Below are positions 39,083 through 53,164 of a DNA stretch of 64,000 nt, piece by piece. Position 1 is the first letter of the stretch, and every line of letters starts with the position of its first letter. The translations under genes and the position numbers were made by a program. Source of the DNA: Plectrocnemia conspersa (taxonomy: Eukaryota; Arthropoda; Insecta; Trichoptera; Polycentropodidae); contig VTFK01000214.1 in the NCBI GenBank assembly GCA_009617715.1, positions 124,001-188,000 of the forward strand. Direction: 5' to 3'. Below the pieces are notes generated by a model. It did no database searches. It was not told the DNA's origin and saw only the letters and a list, made by a program, of their open reading frames with translations.

Positions 39083-42000
39083 ATGAACGGGTGCGCGTTG
39101 CCTGCGCCCTCGGCGCTCCTGGCGGCCGCGCCTCCGCCCCCGGCGCCGGCGCCCGCGCCCGCCGCCGCTCCCGTGGACCGCTTCCAGATGGAGCTGCTCA
39201 TGGAGAAGCTGCGCACCAAAAACTCGCAGTACAAGAGCTTGGCGGAGACGTCCAAAGCTGTCAGAATGACGATGCTGGTAAATTCTCATTCCTCGCATAC
39301 GCATAGCGTATATACACATTTTTTATATAATATATACTTTCATTTCGACAAAAGCAGTCGAGTCAGCTAATTCTCCAAAATTGTCGTTGCATTTTTAATG
39401 AGTCATTTCGTTTAAAAGCAGATGTTGACTTGACACTCTTAGATTGAATACATGACGTTTTTAATTTACGGTTCTAGATAATTAAAACCATGTTTATCAT
39501 ATGGCCCAGATTTCATACATAAAGCAGTGACTCAATAATAAATAAAGATAATACAATTTTAAATAACTGCTGACCTATAGATATATTTCCAATCACTGTG
39601 AGCAATAGCAATTTTTCATTGTTAATCAGCAACGCGAATTTAAACACAAACACTTTTGCACCAATTCACAAAAGCTAAAATCATAAAATCTCACCAAATA
39701 AATACTAAAAATATGTCTTATGTTCGTAGAATAAAAATCTAACAATGATTTTAACGTACGAATGCAGAAACATTCAGAAAACGTTTTATTTTATTAAGAT
39801 AATCATCTTCACTCTCTCCTATTTTTTTCCAATAAGATGCTAATTTATAAATACCGTTTTTATAAAACGTTGCAAATAGAAGCGAAAAATCAACCAAACT
39901 CTTTATTTTGTAATTGTCTGAAATAGGGGTAGTAGGTTGGAAAACATGATTTTACATCCTGATGCACAAACTTTTTCTTGGGTGAGTGAATGTAGCAATA
40001 ATAAAACTCTTTCAATTAACGAGCACTGACGTGTTTTTTTCCAGCTCATCCTAGCTTTACGGTAGATCTCAGCCATAATAAGTTTCGTAATTCTTCAGAT
40101 CATGTCTGGGAGATCAAAATTAGTGATTATTATATAAGTATAATTCCAATCGATAATCATAGATTACGTTTTTCTAATCTCATGGATGAATAATTAAAAT
40201 AAAATAGATCTAGGTCTTGCATAGTGACATCTATTGATGTTAAACTGTAATAATATCACTAACTTACAGACTGATTTCAGTTTGGTGCTTTCCGCCACTT
40301 ATTTCTAGGTGTTGATTGGGCTTACCCTGTTACAAAAAATGAATAAATTAAATGACATTTATAAAGCGTGTAAAATCATAGATGACGCTTTTGATAAAGT
40401 ATACTATACAATCATAAAAATCAATGTTTTCCAATGAACTAACGACATTTTTCCTAATTATTCCAATAATCATCAATAATTTGTTGTTTACGATATGCTC
40501 TGAAGTGCTGAAAGGATTTAAGTATCGTCCATTTCTGTTTTTACGTAAACACAGCAATTATTCATTTAGACTTTTTATTATATGTTGACAATTTAAAATA
40601 TTTCAATTGATTAGAGCAATCGCTGATACTTCATCTCTACGAGATGATTCGAATTTATTGTGGAGATAGGCTTCAGTAAATCATTTAACATTCTAAAAAG
40701 CAAGACTAGAATTCTTCGCTAAAGATCTTTAATTTTAAAACTCGCTCGGTCAATATATAAGGCATCAAAGATGCTGGGGTTTGTGTTGAAATTCCTTAAA
40801 ATTAAAAACGCATATAAAAGAAATTCCTAAGATAAGAAAGAATATCAATATTTTTCCAATATGACTCGTTGAGTTTGCGCATTGTTATTTTATGTACTAG
40901 TAATGCCGGTAGACTATTAGTAACTTTGCATTAGGTCTCAACTAACCACGGTTGACAAGTCAAACAGAGCATTGGTTCGCGCACTGTGTCACAATCTGAT
41001 ACTCAGCTAGATACATTTTTACTTGCACATTGACCAATTATCTCATATGCCTTATGCAACTACGAACTGAGGGCTTACCTTAATATGGAGCTCCTGATTT
41101 AAACCTTCTGAACTCCAGTACATGTTTGTGCGTTCCAAACTGTGACACAGTTTCGACCTATCTTTGTGAAATCGAATACTATTCTATTACAGAATGAAGT
41201 ATCTGGAGATATACACTACCGGTCAAAAGCTTAAGACCAGATGTTCATAGTCACGAATCCACCTTTATTTCTTTTAACTATTAAAAATCTTGTTACCTAA
41301 TCAAAGAATCGACTATTTTCTTTATTTGCCATAATAATATTTTGGCATATATTTTAGACTTGCCCTTTCTATTCTATGCAGAGGGTCATAAAAGAGACAA
41401 GCGTGACTAATCTGTGCATTTGAAACTATACAAATCACAGTCTGGAGAATTTTCGTTCCTTTTTTTTCATTTAGTTTCATCTTATTGAACTCGTTACTAT
41501 TAACACATTGTTGTCGGGACACGGATTTTTCCGTTTTTGCAGAACTGCTGCTGGATTGCGGGACCCGTAAAAATCCGTTTTTTGTAGTCTGTTGCTAGAA
41601 GTCGGCTCACGTGTTTATCCGTGTAATTTGAACTGCATTTTTTTTTTGTTGTCAGCAGCTAGATATCACTGCTTTGATATTCAATAAAGACATTATTTTA
41701 TTCGTCATCGCATTTATTACAATTCCACCAAATGTATTGTACTAATTTTGATATTGATTTTTTATACCGTACAAAAAGTTAAATAACGAACTATAAAAAA
41801 TTCCTGTTATCCCAAATATCTTCCATTATGTCACAAATCTATTCAAGATGCTTCGAGGAATTACTTTTTACCTGATTTAAAAGAAGGGATGGTCGGGAGT
41901 GAGAAAACAAAACAAATTCAATGAAACTTGACCTAGGGTAGATAACAAGCAACGGTTGACATCTGTGACTTGTTATAAAAAAAAAAATACATCATTACAG

Positions 42001-45000
42001 TTACGCGTAAATGTTCGGTCGTTCGGCTGTCTAAAAATTAGTTTTACACCCCGAAATGTTTTCACCCGATGAAAAGAAATCTGACGATGAATTTGTGTGG
42101 ATAATTTATCTGATTATTGATGATTGGACCAAAAGTGTGGATATGTACCTTTTGACATACCTCTACACAGAGGTACGTGTTTTTAGAGATATCATACGTT
42201 GAAAAACTATTCATAAAAACAAATTGTGACATATTTTAGTTTTATTTAGTGTTTAATTCGATTTTTTTACATATACATTTTTATAGTACTTTTATGTGCA
42301 AAATAAACGCAAGTTTCCAGTGAATATAAAAGTGTCAACCTCCATGTTTCTTCTTTGTTTGATAGTACTGTTTATGCTAAGTCTGGGTTTAAAATTTCAT
42401 AATTTTATATTGTATAGTATAAAAAAAAACGCGGAAATTCTTCGTTTCCGATTAATTCCGCGGCTGCTAAAAAATGGCCCGCGCCAGGCTTAAGACAATG
42501 CGCGAAATCACCCGATAACAATGTGTTAAACTGCTTATACTTGTTAGTTTTGCGAACGTTAAAAATTAAAATCTCTTGCTACAATGGGGCGGAAAAATAA
42601 TTTATAAAAAGAGCTGCGATTGTCACTCTTCACCAGGACAACAGAACTCGGCGATACATTGACTAAAAATGAAATATTTCTAAGACCACAGTGCAGGAAG
42701 CTATTAAAATATTTAAAAATACAGGACTAAATTGTGATAAACCTCAATCTGGAAATCTTAAAATTACATCAAAACAACGGGACCAGCATATAGTAATTTT
42801 AAGTAAAACAAATAAAAGGCAATTTTTGAAGAATGTTATAAGGAATTTTGTGCCAACGTTGGTCCACTGTATAAAGTGTTTAAAAATAATGCTATATTAT
42901 TATACTTGACTTTTACAGGATAAAAGGTGGGCATTAGACAGTACGGACAGAACCATTTTACAAAAGTGTCTCGATAGTCTACAGCACCGTATTAAAGTGT
43001 GCTCTTTACAAAGTTTAGTGGAACGACTGGAATGCCTTTCTCGTCAATTAGGGTAAGTCTTCAATTTATCTCAATTAAATACTACCGCCCAAATGTTTAA
43101 GACTAATACAACTCGTTAATAATTGTTATTTGGTATTAAAATTTTGTGCGGCAGTGTATATTTGTTAAATAAAGCTGTCGATTTACTTTTATCCTTAATT
43201 TTACAGACTGAAATTTATGGTCGGTGCTTCGGGAGTAGATTTATTTATATCGTCGGATATGTTTTATTTAGAAATAATCTTAGAGCCGAGCGGAGCGGTG
43301 AAAGATGTAAAGATACATCACGAAGGAAAGGTAATTTCATCCGCTTGCAAATGAAGACGTTCTTCATTTTACAATATATGTTATTATTTTGCAGAACGAG
43401 CAGCAATCTTGCGAAGAATTAGTGTCTTGTATCAGTCGAGGCGATTTTGCAGATTTCACTGCCCAATTAGAAGGCTTAACAGCTGTGTATCAGTTGAACG
43501 CTCAAAAGAATGTGAAGTGCAAAGCATTCAGTGCGCTGACGGCGCTAGAGACCGATCTCGGAACGCTCTCCCAGCTGCAGGCATGCTTCAAAGACCCTTG
43601 GGCGCAAGTCCATAAAAGTCCGATCGGACTCGTTCACAAGAGAAGAGGCGGACACGCGATGCGATTGACTTATTTCATATCGCCGTACGAAATTGCCAAA
43701 CTTCCCGGAGGAGCGCTCTCGACCGAGGCTCTGTTCAAAGGAGTAGGACTCTCTGCACTCGTGTTGCTAGAGACGGCTCCCGCTCATCGACTTCAGCTCG
43801 CGCCGCTGGTCTCATTACCGCAGCGTCTTCAAACGAACAAGTATTACAAACTTTATATAACAGTGTTTATATACGGTAGGCGAATTGATGGTTAATTTTA
43901 TATATATTATTTAATACTGTTCTAGCGGTCCGGTTTACGCTCAGTTAGGAAATAATAATAGCGCTACGCTACCGGCTCGGTTTATATTAAAATTATCACA
44001 ACCAATGCCCATTTGTGGAGCCCTATTAAAGATAATGACAGCTGCCGGAGAATCGGAAGCGAGTCCTGCGATGTCGCCGAATCCGACTGCGCCACTCACC
44101 GGAACGCGTCCGTTGCTCTCGCTCGTAGTGCAACATGTGGCAATGACTGAAATTAATTTTAATAAAGGACTGTTTGTTGTAAGTGTGCTTTGATTTTAAT
44201 TAGTATCTCTTAAGAACCATTGTGATGATTCAAAGATTCATCAGTGTTGAATTGACATGTTAATAGAGAATTTTAATAATTTTTTTTTTCAGAATTTACC
44301 GGACCAGTGTCAATGTTATTTTCTTACTGAAACAAACGGATTAGACGGTTGCATAGTGGAGTCTATACCGTTTACGCATCCCCGTCAAGTGCCAGCTCTA
44401 ATTGCATGTCTTCGACAACAAGCTCTCTTTAACACGCTAGTCGCTAGTTGTGTACGTCTTAATAGTAAACAAGGTATTTAATTTAGAAGTTTTGTTCAAA
44501 TAGTCTTGTGCAAGTTTGCAGATTTTTGCCACAAAGATTAGATGTTTCGGAATCTTAGGTTGCAGATGGATTTATTTATTTAATTGAAAAATTATCATAA
44601 TATATATAGCCCACAAAAGGGAAGCACTAGTTAAACATATTAAAAAACGCCACTTGGGACATGGTTTACGGAGCACATTATCAGGGGGCGCAGATCCACG
44701 GCGATTCGCCATCTAGAGTTGTCAGCAGGGTGCATGATGGTGTCGTCCTTAGAAGAATGAGGTGGCGCAAATTCCTGACTTACCTTCTAAGAAAAGTCTC
44801 ACTCCGTGGTTGCAGCTCTAAAGACGGCACTATCAAGATGGGGATGCCTTTAATGTTGGCATCGGTCAAAGTCGAAAGCTCGGTGTTGGGCCATCTACGG
44901 TTGAGTCCAAAAAGGGGCGCAGGCCTAATGCTTTTTCTTTCTTATAAAATCCGAATTCTGCTTTATATTTTTACTATTGGAAAGCAGCTTAAAATTTGGT

Positions 45001-48000
45001 TCTAAAAAATGTCGTTATTTCTCTTGTAGGTGCCAAACGGTCGTCACATATGTATTAAATTACACACAGACTTAAGCCATATGATTATTTTTTGTCATAT
45101 TAGTTATTGTTTTCTTAGATTTCGATTTTGTTTTTAAAAATTGGTCATTTTCAACCCGTTTCACAATTTTCTGCTCATTGAATGTTGTCGTACAAGGCAG
45201 CATTACACTGTTAAAACTTGTCTCGCCACCTCATATTTAAATGAAATGCTCATGTATACATTAATTAAATAACGGATGCACAAATTTGTGCATTTCGTCA
45301 TTTCAAATTCATATAACAAAATCACACGTTAAACTGCATATTTACTGTAAAGTATTCGTTTAGCGCTTTAGCCAAAGATGTTATTAATTTTATAGTTTAA
45401 AAAAAATCAATGAACAAAATTCCAGAGGTAAAAAATAATTTCGTTTCAAGGCTGTGGTGACAGATTTTTTCTATGAATATATCCCATATATTAAATATTT
45501 GTAATGATGAAATCAGTTACCATTAAACTGTGAATCGTGTACCAAAAAAATAAAAATGTATTTAAATAATTTTTAACATCTTATGGTTAATATACGTGGT
45601 GATATTCGCACGGCACCCAACCGTGCAACATTGACATTTTGTTTGATATTTGCACAATATAACAGACAAACAAATACAATGAAAGACGCACATTCAACTA
45701 CAATAAAAATACACACTTGTAAAAACTTATTCTATTCCAGGATTGGTATTTTTTCAAACTATTGCCATAATTAAAAGTAATACTAACCATTTTTTAAATT
45801 CCGGGACTATAAATCTCTCCATTTTCACGAGTGAGCCGAAGTTACGTATTTACGGTGACTCCCAATATCGGTTTGTCTCCTCTGATATTGTCTAACAAAT
45901 TATCACGAATAAACTGGCACACCTTCAAAATATTTTAAACTTCCTGGAGGATTATATTTTGACCAGTCCAATATTGTATCAGGAATATCTTCTTTTGAAG
46001 ATGCTTTGAAAGTAATAAACGTATGGTCTTGCACTTACGTTGACTTCTGTCCAAAATCTTCTTCAGAATCACTGTTATCATTAATCATCTTCTTCAACTC
46101 TATAAGGTTGCAAAAGATGATCTACAGAAGTTTCTTCTAACAATTTTTCTTCTCTTTCATTCATTTTGTAACAATCACAAAACAAAATAATTATAATTTC
46201 AAAGTCGGTAAAAAATCTCTTAATACAGATCTGCAAGTACTTCGCTCTTATTGGTCAACAATGTACATAAAAAGGCAAATTTCCAAGAAAATTTCGTTAT
46301 TGTTTATAATTTATATTACTATTGTGTTTCCGTCCATCCGTTCAATTTTATCTCTTTTATGACTAGATGAAATTCGAGTTCCTTTTTTATTACTTATGGC
46401 CTTCGAACTTATTCATTAATCCCTAATCTGAGGCTTACTGCCAATACATGGACCTACGCATACCACCGGTTAGGAGTCATTGATGAAGGTTATTGTTATT
46501 GGTATTATGCCTAAGAAACTGATTAAAACATAAAACCATGTATCAACATGTTTCGCTGCCAACAGTATTAAAGTTGAACGGTTGTGCGAATATCGTCGCG
46601 TAATCGACCGTAAAGTGTTATAAATAAAGAAATTATTGTATTGTCACAAATTTATCAACAAAACAAAATATCGAAACGCCTTCAGTCTTAGGACGTAATG
46701 GGTGTCTATTCTTCATAATAATTTATTAAAAGTATAATGACATCCTTCTCAAATCGTAATGGAAGATATCTTTTTCAGGAATATTTCAATTATCTTCTAT
46801 AGTATCTCTAAATGTCTAAAAGACTTGGTACTATTAGTATGAAATTTTTTCTCCTTATTTTTTCATCTATCAACATGAAATATGGTTACCATATTGAAAA
46901 AATTATACAACTAAAATCAGCATATAATTATACATGTGAATCGAGTTTTCTTATCTTTGTGGCAGAAATCTCGTCCAGTAACCAATTTATAGTAATTCAT
47001 ACACAATTTACAGATTTAGAATCATCAATCATGATCGAAATGAGTGCGTTGTCTTGGCAGCACATAACCGTTTCGTTAGAACAACCTGGCGAGTGCGGAA
47101 TGGCAACGATAGAGATAGAATTGCCCGAGGGAGGAAGTTCGCCTCGTGTTTCGGTGCAAGGAGGCAGCGGCAACAACGAAGTGTACGAGGAGTATCTGGC
47201 GCGAGTGTTGCAGTGCACACTTTCTGTGCCGTTGACAATTCGAGCTCTTCTCGCACGTTGGGAACGGGATTCTAGGCCGGGTTTTAGTGGGGGCGCGGGG
47301 GGGATAGACAACGATGGGCCACCGACCTCTCCGCGCCCACATTATACCCCTCATTCGAATCAAAGTAATTAATGGTCACATATTATGCTGCAGCGTTCCG
47401 AGAACAATATTAAACAGTATAATTTAAATTTTTAGATAACTTTATTAACGAGTCTCATCAAAATTTGCAACTGTTCAACAACCAAGATGGAAATTTAGCC
47501 TCGATTATCGGCAACGGCAACAACATGCAAAACTGTCAAAATCTAAGCTCTCAACAGCCCGCGCCTTACGAGGAAAAGAAAGTTTCAAAAAAGAGAAAAT
47601 CGGAATACAGTAGTTCGGGGAATGCGAGCAAAAAGAGCAAGCCGCAAGTCATGTACAACGTTTTTGTAGAGAGCTCTTCAAGCGACTCGGACAGCGGCGG
47701 CGACTCCGAAGTCGAAGAGGACGATACTATAATACAGTCCGACAGTTCCAACGATGAAGACGAAGAAGCGCAGCCTTCTCCTTCGTCGCACACAGGGTTC
47801 GTTTCGGATCTGGAGCTTTCGGGGCTGGACCCCGCCGAGTTGATCGGAGGCTCGTCCAACGATGTTAAAACTAGTTGTTCAGAGTTTGAAAATTCAGGAG
47901 ACGGTGATAATAACGATCTTCAGGAAATGGACGATATAATACGGTGAGTGTTTGTTTTTGTTTTACTTTTTTGTTTCATTAACATCAAATAATTAACGAC

Positions 48001-51000
48001 GTTTTAATAACTCATTTTCATACAACAATGTGATATTTGTTGCCATCTAAATATACTGTCTAATTATTTAATTTGAGCAAACATGCACAATGCTTTATAT
48101 TTGTGGTTAATATCGACGAAGAGACTATTTCTAGTAATATAAATATTTTTTTAACTAAATGTGAAAGTATTTTTTGTATTGGAAATTCTAAATTGTCAAA
48201 TTAATGTATATTTATGTACATTTTAGATTGTGCATGTCTGTTGCTAAAATATATTCATTTTTATTAACTAGCTAACCAATAATTTGGGAGAGTTGGAATC
48301 CTTTTTTTTATTAATTAAAACGCGTGTGTGTGGTAAAATATAGAAAGAACACATTTAAAACTGCTTTTTGAATAAACAAGTAAAATATTTTTAAATACTG
48401 TATAACTTGAATCGCTCCGAATATCACCCAATATCGTAACAATGTGAAGCAGTTTAAAATGTGTCCCGAGATTTTGTTCGTCTCAATATTTGGTATGTAG
48501 TTCTTCCGTCGTGTTCATCCTGACAAATTCTTGTATTCAATCACAAAAGATAGTCTAGCACAAAATATGTCTTCCAAATGATATATGGAAATTTTATAAT
48601 AATCGTTACTGGTTACCGAGTATGGCCCGTTTTATGGTCGTTTAACATATAAGGCGTGTTTAGCTATGCTGTAAATGTTCATATTTTTAATACTAAAAAG
48701 TCACTAACTAGTGCTAAAAGTAGTCTTATCAATGTGATTTTAGAAATATCGGTTATAATAATTATATATTTTTTGTACTATTATTGAATTGTAAATATAC
48801 TTTCCATATGTCTCGATGTATATTATATTCTGAAAAGTTGATTTGTTGAGAATTTGTACAGGTTAATCGGTTTTTATGTTTAACTATTAATTTTCACATC
48901 GAGCATCGGCACACTGCAATCGTGCGCATTCATTATTACATATTGTTATATGTGGGAATATTGATGTTAACTCGCATTTTTATATGATCTCATATGTTTA
49001 ATTAGTAACGTACTTAGTAATATTTATATCAAGTTATTAATAAATACTTAAAAATATTACTTTTTTCTTCTTCAGAACATCTAACACCACATCCACATTT
49101 GAATCTAAAAAACATAAGCAAAAATCTCGCGAAAGTCGAGAGCATCGCAGCAATAAAATAAACAGCTCTTCGCTGCTAATGGAATTAGAAGGAGCCGGCT
49201 TTATGCCACCGTCGGTTAGCATCACGCCTATAACTTCCAATCCGTCAATCTCTAGTTCGAGTGCGTCGCCCAATTTCTCGTCGGCCTTGACCGGCATGGG
49301 ATTAGATAAAAGGCCAGGAATCGAAATTATTCCCATAACTTCGAGTCAACAAACTCCCTTGTCCAGCTCTCTCACCATAATTCCCATTCCTTCTTCTCAG
49401 TCTAAGTCCGGAGACGATAGGCATCGAAGCGAAAAGAAATCTAGTTCTAGCAAATTGTCCCGAACTAGCAGTAGCGACAGAAGTAAAGATAAAAAAAAGA
49501 AAAAACGAAAGGAAGATACTATGGGTCCGCCGGACAAGTTGCCGCCGAAACAAGATCCGCTAACTAAACCGGTTTCGGTCAGTATCAAACCTACGGACAG
49601 ATCGCATTCTCCCGTTTCTATGAGATCTTCGTCTCCCAATACTCTGATGCGAAAGTTTAGTCCAAGTCCGACGCACGGTAGATCCGTTTCAATCACTAAA
49701 ACGACTTCCGGAAGTCCTAGCAGTGCGAAGAGTATGGGAAAGCCAACTGGCTCTTCCGGTCACCACAGTAGTCCCAGACATTCCCCGGTCCAGTGCAGTC
49801 CTAAACACACACTCGCGGGGTATTCTAGTCCAAAAAACCACGGAATATCTTCGCCAAAACACAATTCAACTTCCACTAGTTCGGGAAAGCCGAGCATGTC
49901 CACGCTCAAGTCCGCGGCTAGCGGTTCTCCTTCGGGAAAATCCGGCTGTAGCAGTTACGACATGTCGAAATTAACCAAAACGTCCAAAGACAGTTCGACG
50001 TCGAGCGGTAATTCTAAAGATAAAGAACGTAAATCGGGAACTTTGTCATATTCGAGCAGTTCTGGGAGTAGTAGTCCAAAGTTGAAATCGTCGAGCGTAA
50101 AATTAAAACAGCTCGATCTTTCGGTTACTTTGACGGATCAGCCGCTATTGGGTGCGAACGAAAGTATGGTGTCGCCGATCGTAGATCTCGGCAAAACGAC
50201 CACTTCCAATCAAGTGCGAAATAGAAAGGGTTCTTTGAGCGCCGTAATCGATAAGTTGAAATCGGCTCAACATTGCGGTTCAGAGTTGGACATCGGAGGA
50301 AAAACGTCTTCATCCGGTAGTAGTAGTAGTAGCGGTAGTAGTAAAGATCGAACGAGTTCGAGTTCCAATAGAATCGCCGATTCCAAAACTAGCAACACGA
50401 GTAGCAGTTTAAAAATAAGCGAAAATAAAACTCAAGAATATATGGTTAAACCCAGCTCCGACGGAATGAAAATTACCATAAACAAAACGAGAACTAAAGA
50501 AACCAGCGTTAGTTCGGGGCCTTTGAAATCTTCTAGTTTTAGTGCCGGTTCAAATTTAGGATCCAGTAGTTCGGGCTCCAGTACGAAACAATCCACTAGT
50601 ACTCATTCCGTCAGCGGAACTGGTTCGCCTAAAACGCACACAGGTTTAAAACCGGGCGTAATCAGCGGACCGGCGTCCAAAAAAACCCAGGCGTTGCAAT
50701 CGTCTAAATCTAGTATGTTATTTAATTCTAACATGGGAAGCATATCGCAAAGTTGCTCTAGCACTAGTAGCAATAATAATAAATCGAATTCGGCAAATAT
50801 GTTAGGTGGAAGTTCTAAAATAACGTTTTCTAAATCTAATTCGAGTTCTTTATCAGGGACCACCGTGTCGAAAAGTTCTTCAAAATCGAGCGGATCGCCA
50901 AAAATGTCCATGTCCGATACTTCTAAGATAAATAGGGATAGAGAAAAATCGCGTTCGAACAAGAGTAGTTCAATGTCGAGTATTAATAGTGATAAATCTA

Positions 51001-52052
51001 TTTTTTCATCTAGTAAAAGTAACGAGAAAAGACTAAGTCCGGCTCCCTTGAGGGACGAAGATGGAGATAAAGGCTTCAAGCTGTCATCTCAGCACGGGAA
51101 AGAGCAAAATTTTATCGTAGAAGGGCTTATTAAATCCTTAGATACTAGTAAATATCAAATACCAAAATTATCCGCACGAATGATCTCTGACGAAAACAAA
51201 CTGAAAAATTCTTTAAACTCTGATAAAAACATTTCTCTTTCTTCCGCTTCGCAAAGCGACGCATCCAATAGGAACGTATCCAACGACCTTTTGGACTATA
51301 TGGTTCCAAGCTCCAAGTATCCATTTCAACATCTTGCCAATGCAAAAATGTCTGATCAAATTCAGAAATCGCATTCTTTAATTTCGTCTAGTTCTAAATC
51401 CTCCATTAATCTCAGTTCTACGAGTCCTAAACATCAAACGAATCCCTTACCGCTTTTGATGTCTTCTAAATCGTCCGATTCCAGCGACATGCAAACCTCC
51501 AGTTTTATATTCGGAAACATATCTAAACTGTCCGAAAGTTCGAAAGATGCGAAGGCTCTTGACGGAAGATTGAATCCTTTACAATCCGAAACCAGTCCTA
51601 AAACATTCCCGAACATATCTGTGTGTAGCGCCGAGACTATAAATCAAACTGTGAAACATATGGAGATTGGATCCATTAAGACGTTTACAATGCCCCAGAT
51701 GAAATCTACAGACGAAACATCGAGAAAGGGTCATTCGTCCGAATCGAATATGACTGACAAATCGTCACACGACACGGACATGTTGTTGGACTTTTCGTCG
51801 TGTTCTACTTCTAAAAGCAACGACATGAAGAATAAATTAACATCGGTTCCCGAAAGGGCGTTGAACATGGGAACGGGCGGCGGAAATCCGAGAAGGCATA
51901 CTCCGCCCCACGCCACAGCGCCTTCTCTCTCCGTACACATAGTAAAATCTCCGGCTCAGTCTCCCTTAGTCATAATTTCGCCGCACTCTAACTCCCCGTG
52001 TATCACCGACGACGAGCTGATGGACGAGGCCGTCGTCGGCTCGGGAAAATGA
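39083..52052 (+). CDS. MED1: Mediator complex subunit 1, 9 coding exons, 1738 aa
   Basis: Exons: 39083-39277, 42919-43052, 43207-43330, 43395-43840, 43926-44178, 44293-44473, 46966-47364, 47436-47943 and 49076-52052; all phases agree (5217 nt). The start ATG at 39083 follows a GC-rich leader and gives an Ala/Pro-rich head, then [21 protein letters not shown], matching the start of the Med1 domain. The domain continues through [41 protein letters not shown] and [16 protein letters not shown]. Exon 8 is acidic and Ser-rich. Exon 9 encodes a 990-residue Ser/Lys-rich disordered tail with the conserved [10 protein letters not shown] block and the acidic terminus [17 protein letters not shown]1 bridges activators, classically nuclear receptors, to RNA polymerase II. 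I saw no clear LXXLL receptor box, but that was a reading by eye. Intron 1 (3.6 kb) and intron 6 (2.5 kb) are full of transposon relics. Confidence 0.95.
41213..42910 (+). mobile_element. Tc1-like element relic, split by a piggyBac-like insertion
   Basis: The left terminal repeat ATACACTACCGGTCAAAAGC is at 41213-41232. After the nested element (41500-42529), a transposase relic starts at about 42583 (MGRKNN-like). It continues in another frame as [13 protein letters not shown] with [17 protein letters not shown], typical of the Tc1 DNA-binding region. Removing the nested element puts the coding start about 340 bp from the terminus, as expected for a Tc1 transposon. The 3' part is missing, and the relic stops just before MED1 exon 2 at 42919. 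Confidence 0.7.
41500..42529. mobile_element. Nonautonomous piggyBac-like element, about 1.03 kb
   Basis: TTAACACATTGTTGTCGGG at the left pairs with CCCGATAACAATGTGTTAA at the right. The inverted repeats are 15 bp with one mismatch, next to TTAA on both sides, the hallmark target duplication of piggyBac. The interior has no intact transposase. A short acidic open stretch begins near 42058. Confidence 0.75.
43081..43158. mobile_element. Miniature Tc1-like foldback in MED1 intron 2
   Basis: ACTACCGCCCAAATGTTTAAGAC and the inverted TTAAAATTTTGTGCGGCAGT form imperfect terminal repeats around about 35 bp. They resemble the Tc1 terminus at 41213. The element fills over half of this 154-bp intron. 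Confidence 0.55.
44590..44930. repeat. GC-rich unidentified insertion in MED1 intron 6
   Basis: The base composition is clearly richer in G and C than the intron around it. An open frame of 114 codons (44661-45005) has no recognisable domain. Probably part of an unidentified transposon; no terminal repeats were found. Confidence 0.35.
45780..46166 (-). mobile_element. Possible piggyBac-type transposase N-terminus relic
   Basis: Minus-strand translation begins [19 protein letters not shown] and continues with acidic [10 protein letters not shown] and then [12 protein letters not shown] pieces across several frames. An acidic N-terminus followed by such blocks is common in piggyBac transposases. 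The assignment is tentative, and it is broken by stops. Confidence 0.35.
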
Positions 52053-52807
52053 AGATTAATCACTTGTGCGTAGACGATAAAGTTGTGCTGTGTTTGCCGG
52101 CAGAGCAAAGTGATTACGTATTGTGACAATATAAATAAGTGAAGTTGAAAAGAGTGATATGTTTGCATGTAAGAAATTTAAAATTTTGATTATTGCATAT
52201 ATATTTATATATATTTATAAATATATTTTTAAATTAAGTATTACTATTGTTTATTTCTAAATATTATATACGCATATATTATGTACTTTATAACGAAATG
52301 ATGTATAGATATATCGTGACATGTGCCTGTTTGAACTTAAACGCTTTGATTTTGTTCCCGGGCAAAAATATTTTTATTATTAAAATGTAAGGAAGAGTAT
52401 AAATATATTTTTTAATTGTGTACATTATTTTTGTGAGTTGACGTTTATTACACATGATTTTAAGTTTGTTATTACAAGTGACAGATGCTGAGTTATTTTA
52501 TTCAACTATACTGAATGATAACAAAACGCCACTGTCTTATTAAAGCCATATTGTTTAATTATTTCTTTAAAATTGTAATTTATTAAAAAAACAAGCAGTG
52601 AGTCCATCAAAATCTGAATCAAATGTAAATAAATGTATGCCCTCTTTTATTCTTATTTATATATTTTATTTATATGGTGATACATACATAAGCTGTGTCT
52701 TTTATATTATAGTTGTTAATTAATGCGATATTTCAGTTTGTTTATATGTAATAATACAAATTGTTTTATTTTCAATTGTACATAAAAGACTATTTTTGTC
52801 TATATTC

Positions 52808-52813
52808 AATAAA
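52808..52813 (+). terminator. Likely distal poly(A) signal of MED1
   Basis: AATAAA about 755 bp after the stop codon, the clearest of several AATAAA words between 52.6 and 52.9 kb in a long AT-rich 3' UTR. Alternative polyadenylation is plausible. Confidence 0.35.
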
Positions 52814-53164
52814 TATGAAACATTGGAACTCACTGTAAATATTTGTAATTCAGAAGAGATACTATTAAATAAATGATTTATTATTTACATTTGTATTTAT
52901 TTTCACACATAAATATTAATTATGAAAGTGATTCAAAATGCTGCTTTTTTGTCATATAAATTGGCACAAATATTTAATACACATAGTACCAGTACGAATT
53001 AGACATGCAACACAAAATCATAGCAATTAGCTATCTATCGGTTTTTAGTAGTTTTCATACACTTATTTAGTAAAATTTTGATTTACTAACAATCAAAATA
53101 TTAGCTAAAAATTATTTTCAAATTGTGGGGGTGGCAATTTATTTCAACGTTTATTTAGCGGAAA

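Noticed and set aside
39016..39306. ATG-initiated Gly/Arg-rich frame over the first MED1 exon
   Set aside because: It is a different frame of a GC-rich exon. Only the frame starting at 39083 continues into MEKLRTKN… and splices correctly to exon 2.
44661..45005. 114-codon open frame in MED1 intron 6
   Set aside because: No domain or splice support; it lies in a GC-rich repeat-like insertion.
47054..47363. Several overlapping open frames on both strands over MED1 exon 7
   Set aside because: All are shadows of the exon, whose correct frame runs 46966-47364.
50603..51079. Minus-strand open frame of 158 codons
   Set aside because: It is the antisense of the Ser-rich MED1 exon 9. Its Leu/Asp/Glu-rich composition is a by-product of Ser/Lys codons on the other strand.
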